Assembly: GCF_003719725.1 (NCBI RefSeq)
Contig: NZ_RIAX01000004.1
Span: forward strand, 268,192-332,191
Direction of reading: 5' to 3'
DNA: 64,000 nt
From: Planococcus salinus
GTDB taxonomy: Bacteria; Bacillota; Bacilli; Bacillales_A; Planococcaceae
Shown one piece after another: positions 1-9,285 of the stretch. A model generated the notes under the pieces. The model was given only the letters and a program-made list of their open reading frames with translations. It had not been told where the DNA came from and ran no database searches. Position numbers and translations under genes: made by a program. How positions within the stretch are numbered: the stretch's first letter is position 1; each line of letters begins with the position of its first letter.

Positions 1-407
1 TAATGGACCGCAAAGGAGCAAATTTCATCATGTATCCGGCATTCTTGTCTTTAGGAGCCGGATTAGTGCTGCTCAGCACAGCGAACACCAGCGCCATGTT
101 ATTGTTGGCGGGTGTACTGATCGGACTGGGATTCGGCAACATCCAGTCCACTACACAAGCGGTCGCCGTCAAATTGACACCGCCTCATCGTATGGGTCTT
201 GCCACTTCCACGTTCTTCATCTTCATGGACGCAGGACTCGGATTCGGACCTTACGTCCTCGGTTTTCTTATTGCAATGACGGGTTATAGCACACTTTATG
301 TTATCCTTGGCGGTGTAGCATTGGCCACTTCCTTTTTGTATTACTTGTTGCACGGCAAGAAAGAACGAGCCAGCAAAGCGGAAAATCCCGCTTTCGATAC
401 AGTATAA
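1..407 (+). CDS. MFS transporter, C-terminal fragment (cut by window edge)
   Basis: The open frame runs in from the left edge and stops at 405-407, so only about the last 134 residues of a major facilitator superfamily permease are present. Four hydrophobic segments alternate with short polar loops, and the segment with GLGFGNIQS followed by the PPHRMGLATS loop is typical of MFS C-terminal halves of the drug/proton antiporter type. The ATG at position 3 is internal to the family fold and is not taken as the start. The tail is charged and cytoplasmic (KKERASKAEN). Substrate cannot be assigned from this fragment. A strong hairpin follows at 422-455. Confidence 0.8.
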   Translation, partial: MDRKGANFIMYPAFLSLGAGLVLLSTANTSAMLLLAGVLIGLGFGNIQSTTQAVAVKLTPPHRMGLATSTFFIFMDAGLGFGPYVLGFLIAMTGYSTLYVILGGVALATSFLYYLLHGKKERASKAENPAFDTV

Positions 408-421
408 CTTCATAAAACCAG

Positions 422-455
422 GAACCCCTTTGAGAATTTTTTCTCAAAGGGGTTC
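422..455. terminator. Bidirectional rho-independent terminator
   Basis: A perfect 15-bp stem (422-436 with 441-455) closes a TTTT loop and lies between two convergent genes, the MFS fragment and the flavin reductase-like gene. The stem ends A/T-rich on both sides, so it can serve both directions. Confidence 0.85.
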
Positions 456-463
456 TTCAATTT

Positions 464-1057
464 CTATTGAGGTCTTTTCAACGAAAAAATCTCACCTAGC
501 TTAGCGTAATTCGTGCCTGCCAGCCGGCTCACCGGCTTTAATGCTTCTGCACTAATCCGTCCCTCCTGATAGATGGCTTCATCAATATGGAAACGAACGA
601 TTCTGCCGATGATCAAATCGGTTTCCCCCAGCTCCACCAGTTGCTCCAGCACACATTCAAAACGGACTTTCGATTGTTTGACAGCTGGAATGGAAACCGC
701 CTCGCTGTCAATCAACGTAAAATCGGTCAAGTCGATTTCACTTTGGTCAGCAGGCAGCGAAGCAGCGGTTTTATTAACTTCAACCACGTTTTCCTCATCC
801 ACGATGTGCACAACGAATTCCTTTTTTTCCCGGATATTGCGGGCTGTGTCTTTCGATTTCCTGCTTTTCCGCTGTACTGAAACTGTCAGCAGAGGCGGTT
901 TGGAAGAAATGGCGTTGAAATAACTGAATGGTGCCGCATTGACCGTGCCATCCTCTGCTACGCTGGTGATAAAAGCGATGGGTCGCGGAATGACAGAACC
1001 AATCAACAATTTATAATTTTCCCGATCTGATTGTTCGTTTGGATCAAAAGATAACAT
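464..1057 (-). CDS. Flavin reductase-like / FMN-binding split-barrel protein
   Basis: A 197-residue cytoplasmic protein of the DIM6/NTAB flavin reductase family, which binds FMN and often reduces flavin for a partner oxygenase. The N-terminal stretch IGSVIPRPIAFITSVAEDG and the following NAAPFSYFNAIS are the family's flavin-binding signature, and GRIVRFHID near residue 160 is the usual C-terminal strand. An upstream in-frame ATG adds nine residues, but the AAAGGGGAG ribosome site lies correctly only for the start at 1057. No partner oxygenase is adjacent, so the physiological substrate is unknown. It shares its orientation with the EAL gene upstream, 41 nt away. Confidence 0.85.
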   Translation of the reverse strand: MLSFDPNEQSDRENYKLLIGSVIPRPIAFITSVAEDGTVNAAPFSYFNAISSKPPLLTVSVQRKSRKSKDTARNIREKKEFVVHIVDEENVVEVNKTAASLPADQSEIDLTDFTLIDSEAVSIPAVKQSKVRFECVLEQLVELGETDLIIGRIVRFHIDEAIYQEGRISAEALKPVSRLAGTNYAKLGEIFSLKRPQ

Positions 1058-1098
1058 AGCGCTCTCCCCTTTCTCGTGAATCATTTACTCCCTTAATG

Positions 1099-2109
1099 CT
1101 AAACGCGCTTTGTCCATTGCCCTTCTTCTATCGGAGAGGCTGCTGGTTTGCCGAAATAATAGCCTTGAAATAATTGATAGCCCTGCTGTTTTAACCATTC
1201 GAAATCCTGCCGTGTCTCGATTCCTTCAGCCAGAGGGATTGATCCGACTTCCAACGCTTTTCGCAAGAATTTCAATGCGGTCTGTTGTTTGGCAGTGTCT
1301 CCTGCCACCCCGTGGACGAATTGCATGTCCAGCTTCATATATTGCGGCTTCAAATCGGCCAGCATTTCAATCGTACTGTACCCTTCTCCGACATCATCCA
1401 ACGCATATTGGAACCCTTTTTTCTTGTAAAAAGCGAGGATTTTCCTCAAGTGCTCCAAATCATCCACTTTTTCTGTTTCAACCACTTCAAAAACCAGCTG
1501 TTCCGGATCCATTCCTAATTGCTGTGCAAGATCTGTAGTGGAGCGCAGGCAAAATTCGGGGGAATAAATCGAAGTAGGAATAAAGTTTATAAAAGCTTTG
1601 GCTCCTTTTAACACCGCTGCATGTTTGACAGCTGTCATTCGGCAAATCCGGTCAAGGGCATACAGACGTCCCCGGCTTTTTGCTGCTGAAAAAATCTCGT
1701 TCGGATAAATTGTCGAGCCATCTTCCCGGTGAAAGCGTGACAGCAATTCATAGGCAAAAATCTCTTCAGATGCATTGACGATCGGCTGATAATGACATGT
1801 CAGCAGCTCTTTTGCCATTACTTCGTCAATCCAGCCCATCGTAAAAACACCCTCAATACTGGATAACGGCTTCCAGTCCTGCTGACTAAGCCGGAAAGAA
1901 ATCCGTTCTTCTTTCAAGTGATGGAGACAAAAATCCCACAGTTCTTTTGCCCCGTCCTCTCCTACCAACAGATGGCCGGCTTTCTCCTCCACCGGCAGCC
2001 CTCTTCTTTTCAAATGATTGAATACTTCTGGAGAGAACGAACTGCCTGCCACCCCTTCCATTTTGAATTCAAATCTCAATTGCGTTACTGAACAATTGTT
2101 GCAGTCCAT
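1099..2109 (-). CDS. EAL-domain protein, probable c-di-GMP phosphodiesterase
   Basis: A 336-residue soluble protein. The first ~85 residues are unassigned and begin with a CNNC pair. Residues ~95-330 form an EAL domain. The signature reads ELL instead of EAL but keeps the metal-binding glutamate. The other catalytic positions are visible: N in FINFIP, E in EVVETE, the DD pair in ALDDVGEGY, K in MKLD, E in AEGIET and Q in FQGYYFGKP. Hydrolysis of c-di-GMP to pGpG is therefore plausible. There is no GGDEF, PAS or membrane segment. The start is set by GGGGGATG upstream of the ATG. A second c-di-GMP enzyme (GGDEF-EAL) lies at 16-18 kb. Confidence 0.85.
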   Translation of the reverse strand: MDCNNCSVTQLRFEFKMEGVAGSSFSPEVFNHLKRRGLPVEEKAGHLLVGEDGAKELWDFCLHHLKEERISFRLSQQDWKPLSSIEGVFTMGWIDEVMAKELLTCHYQPIVNASEEIFAYELLSRFHREDGSTIYPNEIFSAAKSRGRLYALDRICRMTAVKHAAVLKGAKAFINFIPTSIYSPEFCLRSTTDLAQQLGMDPEQLVFEVVETEKVDDLEHLRKILAFYKKKGFQYALDDVGEGYSTIEMLADLKPQYMKLDMQFVHGVAGDTAKQQTALKFLRKALEVGSIPLAEGIETRQDFEWLKQQGYQLFQGYYFGKPAASPIEEGQWTKRV

Positions 2110-2191
2110 CTTTTCATCCCCCCTCTTTTCGTTTCTTTAGCTTACCGCAAGTAACGAACAGTTTTCCAACTTTAACGTTTCCCGCAAGAAG

Positions 2192-3552
2192 TCTCCCTCT
2201 TCAAGCGCGCAACGGGCGAAGCCCAGCGGTAAGGGGGAGATGAATTTCGGTTGGCGCAGCCAAAATGGTTTTTTGTTCTCTTTCTGGATATAATCAAAGG
2301 AAGAAAGCGAGGTGATTTGATATGGCAAACAAAGCGTATAAGTTCCGTCTGTACCCGACGAAAGAACAGGAACAGCTGCTGCTAAAAACGTTCGGCTGTG
2401 TTCGTTTTGTCTATAACAAAATGCTCGCGGAACGCAAGGAAATCTATGAGCAATTCAAAGACGACAAGGGATTGCTGAAACAACAGAAACTTCCGACACC
2501 CGCCAAATACAAACAAGAATTCGCGTGGCTGAAAGAAGTGGATAGTTTAGCGCTGGCAAATGCACAGCTGAACCTGCAAAAAGCATACACCAACTTCTTC
2601 GCAGGACGGGCAAAGTTTCCAAAGTTCAAGAGCCGAAAAGCGAAGCAATCCTATACGACGAATCGGGTGAACGGCAATATACAGCTTTTGGAGAGCCACA
2701 TCAAATTGCCGAAACTCGGGCTCGTCAGACTGAAACAGCATCGGGAAGTTCCTTCACATCACATGATTAAGTCTTGTACCATTTCTCGTTCTGCCACAGG
2801 GAAATACTATATCTCTATCCTGACTGAATATGAGCATGAACCGAAACTGAAAGAAATCAATGAGATTATCGGACTTGACTTTGCGATGGATGGTCTGTAT
2901 GTCGAAAGTGAACAGGGTGAGAAAGCCAATCATCCCCGTTTCTATCGGCAGACACAGCAGAAGCTGGCAAAGGAGCAAAACATTCTTTCACGCAAAACGA
3001 AAGGTTCTGCCCGCTACGAGAAACAGCGGATCAAAGTCGCCCGCCTGCACGAACACGTGGCGAACCAGCGGAAGGACTTTCTGCACAAAACAGCCAGACG
3101 ATTGGTGACACGCTATGATTGTGTCGTCATCGAAGATTTGAATATGAAAAGCATGTCCCAGGCGCTCCAGTTTGGCAAAAGTGTGGCCGATAATGGATGG
3201 GGGATGTTTACGGCTTTCCTCCAATACAAATTGTTCGAGCAGGGGAAGAAACTGATCAAAATCAGCAAGTGGTTCCCTTCGACAAAGACCTGTTCGAGTT
3301 GTGGTCATAGAAGAGACATGCCCTTGTCGGAACGCACCTTCTCTTGTGCGTGTGGATTTGTTTCCGACAGGGACTGGAACGCCGCCATCAACATCAAGAA
3401 CGAAGGCCGCTTGCTGTTGGGGTTATCCTGAAAACAAGAACTCGTGGAACACGAGGGATAGCTCGGTCCGTTTTCGTCAGCTGGTAAAAGTGGCGAGAAG
3501 TCGAGAAGCCCCCACTTCAAAATCTGAAAGATTTAAGTGGTGGGTAGTTCAC
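2192..3552 (+). mobile_element. IS200/IS605-superfamily (IS1341-type) element with tnpB only
   Basis: A single tnpB gene is flanked by subterminal hairpins as in IS605-type elements. On the left, TCTCCCTCTT (2192-2201) pairs with 2231-2240. On the right, a bulged hairpin at about 3508-3545 ends in GGTGGGTAGTTCAC (to 3552). There are no terminal inverted repeats, as expected for this superfamily. No tnpA Y1 transposase is present, so movement would need help in trans. The right end is set with fair confidence; the exact left end (roughly 2130-2192) is not determined. Confidence 0.7.
2322..3431 (+). CDS. tnpB: TnpB RNA-guided nuclease (IS605/IS1341 type)
   Basis: A 369-residue TnpB, the size usual for the family and apparently intact. 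The N-terminal helix-turn-helix starts YKFRLYPTKEQEQLL. The split RuvC nuclease shows D186 in IGLDFAMD, E271 in VVIEDLNM and the terminal DRDWNAAINI (D349/D351). A zinc finger is inserted before it, with C324/C327 in CSSCGH and C342/C344. The second pair is C-x-C, a common variant. In characterised relatives TnpB uses an omega RNA made from its own 3' end to cut empty donor sites and so preserve the element. The start ATG follows GAGGTGATTTGAT. No catalytic residue is missing, so activity is plausible. Confidence 0.92.
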   Translation: MANKAYKFRLYPTKEQEQLLLKTFGCVRFVYNKMLAERKEIYEQFKDDKGLLKQQKLPTPAKYKQEFAWLKEVDSLALANAQLNLQKAYTNFFAGRAKFPKFKSRKAKQSYTTNRVNGNIQLLESHIKLPKLGLVRLKQHREVPSHHMIKSCTISRSATGKYYISILTEYEHEPKLKEINEIIGLDFAMDGLYVESEQGEKANHPRFYRQTQQKLAKEQNILSRKTKGSARYEKQRIKVARLHEHVANQRKDFLHKTARRLVTRYDCVVIEDLNMKSMSQALQFGKSVADNGWGMFTAFLQYKLFEQGKKLIKISKWFPSTKTCSSCGHRRDMPLSERTFSCACGFVSDRDWNAAINIKNEGRLLLGLS

Positions 3553-3568
3553 TATATAATGCCTGTAT
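3420..3568 (+). ncRNA. Candidate omega RNA (reRNA) of TnpB, guide reading into flank
   Basis: In IS605-type elements the guide RNA comes from the end of tnpB and the right element end, with the guide read from the flanking host DNA. Here the 3' end of the gene is followed by a compact hairpin CTCGTG-GAA-CACGAG (about 3440-3454) and then the right-end hairpin finishing at TTCAC (3552). Bases 3553-3568 (TATATAATGCCTGTAT) would be the present guide. The 5' boundary is a guess, and expression is inferred from the family only. Confidence 0.45.
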
Positions 3569-3674
3569 AAATTTCAGAATTTACCCGAAACCAAAGATAA
3601 TTCTCTGCAAAAAGGGAATATATAATATAACTGAGCTGCACCATTACTTGATGCCACAGCAAAGGAGAATGAGC

Positions 3675-4208
3675 ATGGGAAAAATTCGTGTAGCGATGTA
3701 TGTCACGCTCGATGGAGTCATGGAAGACCCGTCCTGGACTGCCCCGTATTGGAACGATGAAATTGCGAAATTCCAGCTTGACCTTCTGTTCGCAAGCGAT
3801 GCCCTCCTGCTTGGCCGGATCACCTACGAAGAATTTGCAGCCGCCTGGCCTTCTGCCACCGATGAGGAGGGATTTGCCGACAAAATGAACAGCATCCCGA
3901 AATACGTAGTCACGGCAACTTTGAAAGAGGCAGAGTGGAATGCACAATTCATCAAAGGCAATATCACAGAAGAAATTGAAAAACTGAAAGCGACTGACCA
4001 GAATCTTTTGGTCTATGGCAGTGGAGAATTGATTGAGGCATTGATGGAAGAAAAATTGATTGACGAGTTTCATCTGATGGTCTTTCCAATCGTGGTGGGC
4101 AGCGGAAAACAGCTGTTCAAAGAAGGCATCGAACAGACAGAGCTGGAACTGGCAGAAAGCAGTACGACAGAGACTGGCGTCGTGATTTCGAGTTATGTGC
4201 CTGAATAG
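3675..4208 (+). CDS. Dihydrofolate reductase-like protein (RibD C-terminal domain family)
   Basis: A 177-residue protein of the RibD_C/DHFR fold seen in B. subtilis YyaP- and YwjB-type proteins. Visible family marks are the N-terminal VAMYVTLDGVMEDP, the nucleotide-binding LLLGRITYEEFAAAWP, and LLVYGSGELIEALMEEKLIDEFHLMVFPIVVGSGKQLF, which matches the NADPH-binding and C-terminal core. Such proteins probably reduce a pterin- or pyrimidine-like substrate with NADPH, but the substrate is unknown. The AAAGGAG site at 3661-3667 lies 7 nt before the ATG at 3675. The ATG two codons earlier is too close to it. The gene is monocistronic and ends at a strong terminator. Confidence 0.85.
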   Translation: MGKIRVAMYVTLDGVMEDPSWTAPYWNDEIAKFQLDLLFASDALLLGRITYEEFAAAWPSATDEEGFADKMNSIPKYVVTATLKEAEWNAQFIKGNITEEIEKLKATDQNLLVYGSGELIEALMEEKLIDEFHLMVFPIVVGSGKQLFKEGIEQTELELAESSTTETGVVISSYVPE

Positions 4209-4252
4209 TTCTGCCGACACTTTCAAAAGGCGCCGTTTAGCAAGGAAAGTCA

Positions 4253-4288
4253 AAAAAACCAGAAGCAGTCTACCGCTTCTGGTTTTTT
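4253..4288. terminator. Bidirectional terminator between DHFR-like gene and proA
   Basis: A 14-bp stem, AAAAAACCAGAAGC (4253-4266) with its complement (4275-4288), has an 8-nt loop and an A-run and T-run at the two ends. It serves the convergent genes on both sides. Confidence 0.9.
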
Positions 4289-4298
4289 CATCTGGCTG

Positions 4299-5570
4299 TT
4301 ATTTTGTTTGGCCATTGCCTTTAATGATGTATTTCGTTGAAGTCAAAGCTGGCAAGCCCATCGGTCCCCGAGCATGCAATTTTTGCGTGCTGATGCCGAT
4401 TTCAGCGCCGAAGCCGAACTCGAATCCATCTGTAAAGCGTGTAGACGCATTATGGTACACGGCCGCTGCATCGATTTCCATAATGAATTTCTCGACGTTT
4501 TCATTTGTCGCAGAAATAATGGCTTCTGAATGCTTGGTGCCGTATTGGTTAATGTGCGCAATAGCTTCATCCACGGACTCCACTACTTTCACAGCGATTT
4601 CCAGACCCAGGTATTCTTTCGCCCAGTCTTCTTCACCGGCAGGGAATACATTGTCGTGGAATTTTTGAGTTTCTTCGTCTCCATGAAGCTGCACGCCTTT
4701 TTCCTGCAATGCATTAAGCAATTCAGGCATATGGGCAGCTGCCCACTCTTTATGGACAAGAACAGACTCACACGAATTGCAGACAGATGGGCGCTGTGTC
4801 TTGGCATTAATGACAATGCTGACCGCCATTTCCACATCAGCTGTTTCGTCAATGTATACATGGCAATTCCCTGCGCCTGTTTCCAGCACAGGTACCGTAG
4901 CGTTCGCTACAACCGTCTGAATCAGTTTCGCACCGCCGCGTGGAATCAATACATCCAGGTAATCATTCAGTTTAAACATTTCTGAAGCCGTTTCACGGCT
5001 GGTATCTTCAATCAACTGCACAGCTTCGATCGGCAAATCACTTTTTTTCAAGGCATTGTGGATGACTTGAACAAGCGCTTTGTTCGAGTGAATGGCTGTT
5101 GAACTGCCGCGCAATACGACCGCATTTCCTGTTTTCAGGCACAGACTTGACGCATCAACCGTAACGTTTGGTCTTGCTTCATAAATCATTCCGACGACTC
5201 CAAGAGGGACACGGATTTTGGTCATACCCAATTCATTCGGCTGTTGCCATTTCTCCAGTACCTCGCCTACCGGGTCCTCAAGTTCAGTTACTTGGATTAA
5301 GGCATTTGCCATGTCTTTCAAACGGTTTTCATCCAAAGAAAGGCGATCAAGCAGCGAATCGTTCATGCCGTTGCTTTTGCCGCTCGTTAAGTCTTTGGCG
5401 TTTTCAGACAGGATAAACTCCTGTTCCTCGATTAACTGGGCTGATATCAGTCGCAAAGCCTCGTTTTTCTGTGCTGTCGTCATTTTGGCCATGACCGAAG
5501 CTGCTGATTTTGCCTGTTCTGCTTTATTGATCAGTTCATTATACGGTGCTGCTTGTACTGATTGGCTCAT
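4299..5570 (-). CDS. proA: Gamma-glutamyl phosphate reductase
   Basis: A 423-residue cytoplasmic enzyme that reduces gamma-glutamyl phosphate with NADPH to glutamate-5-semialdehyde, the second step of proline synthesis. The aldehyde-dehydrogenase fold is clear: [39 protein letters not shown], and the catalytic cysteine region [11 protein letters not shown] near residue 265. The C-terminal [20 protein letters not shown] is diagnostic for ProA. The start lies inside the 3' end of proB (32-nt overlap), with GAGGAG 8 nt upstream, so the two genes are probably translationally coupled. Length matches the family. Confidence 0.97.
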   Translation of the reverse strand: MSQSVQAAPYNELINKAEQAKSAASVMAKMTTAQKNEALRLISAQLIEEQEFILSENAKDLTSGKSNGMNDSLLDRLSLDENRLKDMANALIQVTELEDPVGEVLEKWQQPNELGMTKIRVPLGVVGMIYEARPNVTVDASSLCLKTGNAVVLRGSSTAIHSNKALVQVIHNALKKSDLPIEAVQLIEDTSRETASEMFKLNDYLDVLIPRGGAKLIQTVVANATVPVLETGAGNCHVYIDETADVEMAVSIVINAKTQRPSVCNSCESVLVHKEWAAAHMPELLNALQEKGVQLHGDEETQKFHDNVFPAGEEDWAKEYLGLEIAVKVVESVDEAIAHINQYGTKHSEAIISATNENVEKFIMEIDAAAVYHNASTRFTDGFEFGFGAEIGISTQKLHARGPMGLPALTSTKYIIKGNGQTK

Positions 5571-6687
5571 TTAAATGGCTCCTCTCGCTTTGGCTTATCC
5601 ATTGGTCACGATGAATGACCACCTGATGGCAACTATTCGCTCTTGACATTGCCTCTTTGCTTGGTAAGCCTTTGATTTTCAATAATTCTTCAGAAGAAAA
5701 ATTCACTTGCCCTTTGCCGATGATTTTTCCAGCTGTGTTAAGGACTTCGACTACGTCATTGTCTTTGAAATGACCGATGATTTTTGTTACTCCCACCGGC
5801 AGCAAACTTCTGCCATGCTTCAATATCGCATCTTCAGCACCTTGGTCCACTTCGATTTTCCCTTTTGGAATCGAGTGCAGAGCCAGCCATTGCTTGGAAT
5901 TTTTCACAGAAGCTTGTGTTGACATGCCGATATAGGTTCCATCGCCTTTTCCTTCAAGAATGTCGACCAGTTTTTCATCACCTGTTCCGGATCCGATGAA
6001 TACCTGGACACCGAGATCGAGCGCTGTTCGTGCCGCTTCCACCTTGGACTTCATGCCGCCTGTTCCGACTTTGGAACCTGCACCGGAAGTGGCGTCCACC
6101 AGTTCATCGTGAATTTCAGGAAGGAAATTGTATTTTTTTGCATCGGGGTTTGTCATTGGGTTTTGGCCGTAAATGCCGTTGATGTCTGTCAAAATCATCA
6201 GGAAATCCGCATGCACGAGTCCGCTGATCAAAGCAGATAACATATCATTGTCACCGAAAGTCATGCCTTTTACCGAAATGGAATCATTTTCATTGATGAT
6301 TGGAAGTACATTTCTTCTCAGCAGCTCTGTTATCGTCGCTTTTGCATTGTTGTACATGTCCTGTTCTAAAATATTCTGTCTCGTCAGCAACAATTGGGCT
6401 GCGACAAGATCGTGCCGTTTGCATTCATCGGTGTAGGCCTGCATCAATAATCCCTGACCCACTGCCGCAGAGGCCTGTTTACCTACCATGGTGACTGGAC
6501 GTGTTGGATAACCAAGGTCGGTAAAGCCGGCTGCAACTGCTCCAGAGGAAATTAAAATAACTTCATGCCCAAGATTTTTCAAACGCGCAATGGCATCCAC
6601 ATGCTCCCGCAATTTTTCAATATCAAGCCCACCATTTACATTCGTCAAAGAGCTGCTTCCTATTTTAACGACGATTCTTTTCTTCAC
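5539..6687 (-). CDS. proB: Glutamate 5-kinase with C-terminal PUA domain
   Basis: A 382-residue enzyme that phosphorylates glutamate with ATP, the committed and normally proline-inhibited step of proline synthesis. The amino-acid kinase domain (about 1-255) shows [47 protein letters not shown] and [16 protein letters not shown] domain follows ([21 protein letters not shown]). The start is GTG at 6687, preceded by GGTGG. The C-terminal tail overlaps proA. No T-box-like leader was seen upstream. Two similar A/T-rich motifs (TGCATAATAATAC and TGCATAAATATAC, read on the minus strand) about 100 and 230 nt upstream could be ArgR-type half-sites, but this is weak. Confidence 0.97.
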   Translation of the reverse strand: MKKRIVVKIGSSSLTNVNGGLDIEKLREHVDAIARLKNLGHEVILISSGAVAAGFTDLGYPTRPVTMVGKQASAAVGQGLLMQAYTDECKRHDLVAAQLLLTRQNILEQDMYNNAKATITELLRRNVLPIINENDSISVKGMTFGDNDMLSALISGLVHADFLMILTDINGIYGQNPMTNPDAKKYNFLPEIHDELVDATSGAGSKVGTGGMKSKVEAARTALDLGVQVFIGSGTGDEKLVDILEGKGDGTYIGMSTQASVKNSKQWLALHSIPKGKIEVDQGAEDAILKHGRSLLPVGVTKIIGHFKDNDVVEVLNTAGKIIGKGQVNFSSEELLKIKGLPSKEAMSRANSCHQVVIHRDQWISQSERSHLNEPISTSSTV

Positions 6688-7652
6688 GTACGATTCACCA
6701 CCTGTTTAATGTCAGCACACCACCGCTTTTTGCAAAACGTCGGTTGCTGCGTGTAACTGCAAGCTTCGAATAAGTATTATTATGCACTCATACGAATTTT
6801 TAGTCAATATGATTAATGACTGATTTCACTATTTTTTCATACTAAAACCGCCTATTTCGAAAACAAATAAGCTTATGCACAATACTATTCAACTGACTTT
6901 TCGTATATTTATGCAATTCGTTGCTAAAATTTTAAACTTCCTCCCTTGGTCGCTTACTGAACTTTCATTCTTTGCCCGCTACTATACTGGTCATCATTCA
7001 TTGAATTTATACTGGGTTTCCGGAAAGATCATCTTCGTTACTAGCAAAAGTCATTGGCGAGTAGATGGGAAACTCTGGATGGTATGATGCCGGAGATAGT
7101 AGAACCAGATAAGGGGAAGTGAAAAACCCTCTTGATCTGCTGAGCAGAAATGAAGACGAACAATCACTGATAATAAGGATTTTCTCAAAAAAATATTATC
7201 CAGTGACTTCCTTCTCCATTATTCAACCAATGTATTGTTGAGTCGGTCGGTTGATGTTTCACGGGTGAATGATCACTACAAGAATGAAACATGCGATGGG
7301 TCCAGTATGAAAGAAAACGGGAAGGAAAGCAAATTGATACAGCGGAAAACGGCCATTTTCAGCTGAATTAAAGCGCTTTCAAAAAAGTTTTTTCTGTTTG
7401 CCAGAAACGGCCAGGAAGCCTATAACGATGGGACCGAGAGCCGGTGAAAAGCCTCACTAAAGGAGAGGGATATAAAAAAATAAAAAATTTTTTAGGAAAA
7501 CGCTTTAAAGCTGAATAATTTTATGCGATTTTACTATAGGCTTATAATAATTTAAGATTTTTCTGAACCTTCGCAAGACGGAAAGGCTCTTATGTTTCTT
7601 TTCGCTCGAATTCCGTTTTTTACATTTTCTCCACCTTTATTCCTTATATTCA
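6688..7652. other. Gene-less ~1 kb between proB and cstA, with two cre-like sequences
   Basis: No reading frame here has protein-like composition or a ribosome site, and no riboswitch or T-box consensus was recognised. The proBA promoter must lie in the left part. In the right part two sequences resemble catabolite-responsive elements. One is the near-palindrome around AAAGCGCTTT (7370-7379), whose minus-strand reading fits the 16-nt cre consensus at 15 positions. The other, around AAAACGCTTT (about 7497-7506), fits at 14. A -10-like TATAAT sits near 7545. The stretch may be a decayed gene or hold an unrecognised small RNA. Confidence 0.4.
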
Positions 7653-7682
7653 AAAATCCCCGGCAAAGATGCCGGGGATTTT
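7653..7682 (-). terminator. Terminator of the cstA-like gene
   Basis: The stem AAAATCCCCGGC (7653-7664) pairs fully with 7671-7682 around an AAAGAT loop. It lies 15 nt past the stop of the CstA-like gene and ends in a T-run in that gene's direction. The other side is also T-rich. Confidence 0.9.
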
Positions 7683-7696
7683 ATGTTCATTATTTC

Positions 7697-9133
7697 TTAA
7701 ACAGCAGTAAAATCAGACGCTGCCTGTTTTTGGTGGCGATATTTCAAGATTTGAGTTGCATACCATACAACCACTGCCACCGTAATGCAGGAGCCGATAA
7801 TGGCAGAAATCTGATAGTCCATATTCAAACCTTCCGGTGCATAGAAGATATACATCGAAACGACGCCTGTCATGAAGGTGGCAGGTACTCCACTGATCCA
7901 GTGAAACTTATAGTTTTTCAGCAGATACATCGTTGCCGTCCATAACATGACAGTAGCTACCACCTGATTGGTCCAACCCACATATCTCCATAGAAAGGTA
8001 TAATCGATTGTCGCCATGTAGAAAGTCGGAATGGCCAGCGGAACCGTGATGAGCAAAATCTTCACTTTGCCGTCCATGTTGAAAAACTTTGAAAATAAGT
8101 CGGTGACAATCATCCGGGAAGAGCGCAGTGCCGTGTCTCCTGTTGTAATCGGTAAAATGATTACACCAAATATCGCCAGAACCCCTCCCATTGTACCTAA
8201 CAACGATGTGGAGATTTCATTGACCACGCCGGAAGGTCCTCCTGCGGCCAATGCTTCCTGCAAACCGTATGTGCCATTGAAAAAGGTCATCCCGGCAGCC
8301 GCCCAGATCAACGCGATGACACCTTCGATGACCATTGCTCCGTAAAAAATTCTGCGTCCATCCGTTTCCTTTTTCATCGTGCGGGCAATAATCGGGCTTT
8401 GCGTGCAATGGAATCCTGAGATTGCTCCGCATGAAATGGTGACCATCAACAACGGCCAAATCGGAAGCTCGCCCGGATGCAGATTACTGAAGGTCAGATT
8501 GGGCATCGGCTTTCCTGAAAGTATCAATGCGGCCGCAACAGCCACCGCCATGAACAATAATATGCCACCAAGGAAAGGATAGATGCGGCCGATGACACGG
8601 TTGACCGGCAGCACTGTTGCCAGGATATAATAAGCGAATATGATTACTAAGGCCGTTATGAAGCTGACCGGTGAAATTTGGGAAATCAATTGAGCGGGTC
8701 CTGCTGTAAAAGCGGCAGCCACCAATAACATCAAAACAAGTGACAGGCCGTTGATAAAGACTTTAATATGTTTTCCTAAATAACGGCCGACAAGCGAGGG
8801 AAATTGAGCACCTCCATGGCGCATCGACATCATGCCGGAAAAGTAATCGTGAACACCTCCCGCAAAAATACAGCCAATGACAATCCAGATAAACGCGACA
8901 GGGCCATATAACGCCCCTGCCACCGCTCCATAAATTGGACCGAGCCCGGCAATGTTCAGCAATTGAATCAGATTTCCTTTCCACCAGCTCATCGGTACGA
9001 AATCAATATCATCCTTCTGAGCATATGCCGGAGTCGGTGTTTGATCATCGACTGCAAATACACGTTCAATGAATTTCGAATAAAAGATATAACCTAAAAT
9101 CAGCAAAACCAACGCCGCGAAAAATGTTACCAT
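7697..9133 (-). CDS. cstA: CstA-family carbon starvation transporter (peptide/pyruvate type)
   Basis: A 478-residue integral membrane protein with about 12-13 hydrophobic segments, of the CstA family. Characterised members take up peptides or pyruvate during carbon limitation. Family marks include KDDIDFVPMSWWKGNLIQLLNIAGLGPIYG, CIFAGGVHDYFSGMMSMRHGG, SGFHCTQSPIIARTM and the ITTGDTALRSSR loop. It is shorter than enterobacterial CstA (about 700 residues) and resembles the compact Gram-positive form. AGGAGGAAGAAGCAG precedes the ATG. A strong cre candidate at 9286-9301 fits the CcpA repression known for this family. No neighbour suggests a partner. Confidence 0.9.
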   Translation of the reverse strand: MVTFFAALVLLILGYIFYSKFIERVFAVDDQTPTPAYAQKDDIDFVPMSWWKGNLIQLLNIAGLGPIYGAVAGALYGPVAFIWIVIGCIFAGGVHDYFSGMMSMRHGGAQFPSLVGRYLGKHIKVFINGLSLVLMLLVAAAFTAGPAQLISQISPVSFITALVIIFAYYILATVLPVNRVIGRIYPFLGGILLFMAVAVAAALILSGKPMPNLTFSNLHPGELPIWPLLMVTISCGAISGFHCTQSPIIARTMKKETDGRRIFYGAMVIEGVIALIWAAAGMTFFNGTYGLQEALAAGGPSGVVNEISTSLLGTMGGVLAIFGVIILPITTGDTALRSSRMIVTDLFSKFFNMDGKVKILLITVPLAIPTFYMATIDYTFLWRYVGWTNQVVATVMLWTATMYLLKNYKFHWISGVPATFMTGVVSMYIFYAPEGLNMDYQISAIIGSCITVAVVVWYATQILKYRHQKQAASDFTAV

Positions 9134-9285
9134 CTGCTTCTTCCTCCTGATGTCTTTGTTGTAAAGTATTCAAATGATAACATTATTTCACTGAAAAGAA
9201 AGAAATTTTTAAAAAACAGCAGCTTTTTTCTGCATTTTCCCCGTCGAAACCAGAAAACAAAAATCCCTTGCGAGAGTAAGAAGAA

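Noticed and set aside
2137..2328. 63-codon minus-strand frame left of tnpB
   Set aside because: It lies across the left-end hairpin of the TnpB element and shows no ribosome site or known domain.
6688..7000. Proline T-box or other riboswitch before proBA
   Set aside because: No T-box bulge sequence, antiterminator or intrinsic terminator was found on the minus strand.
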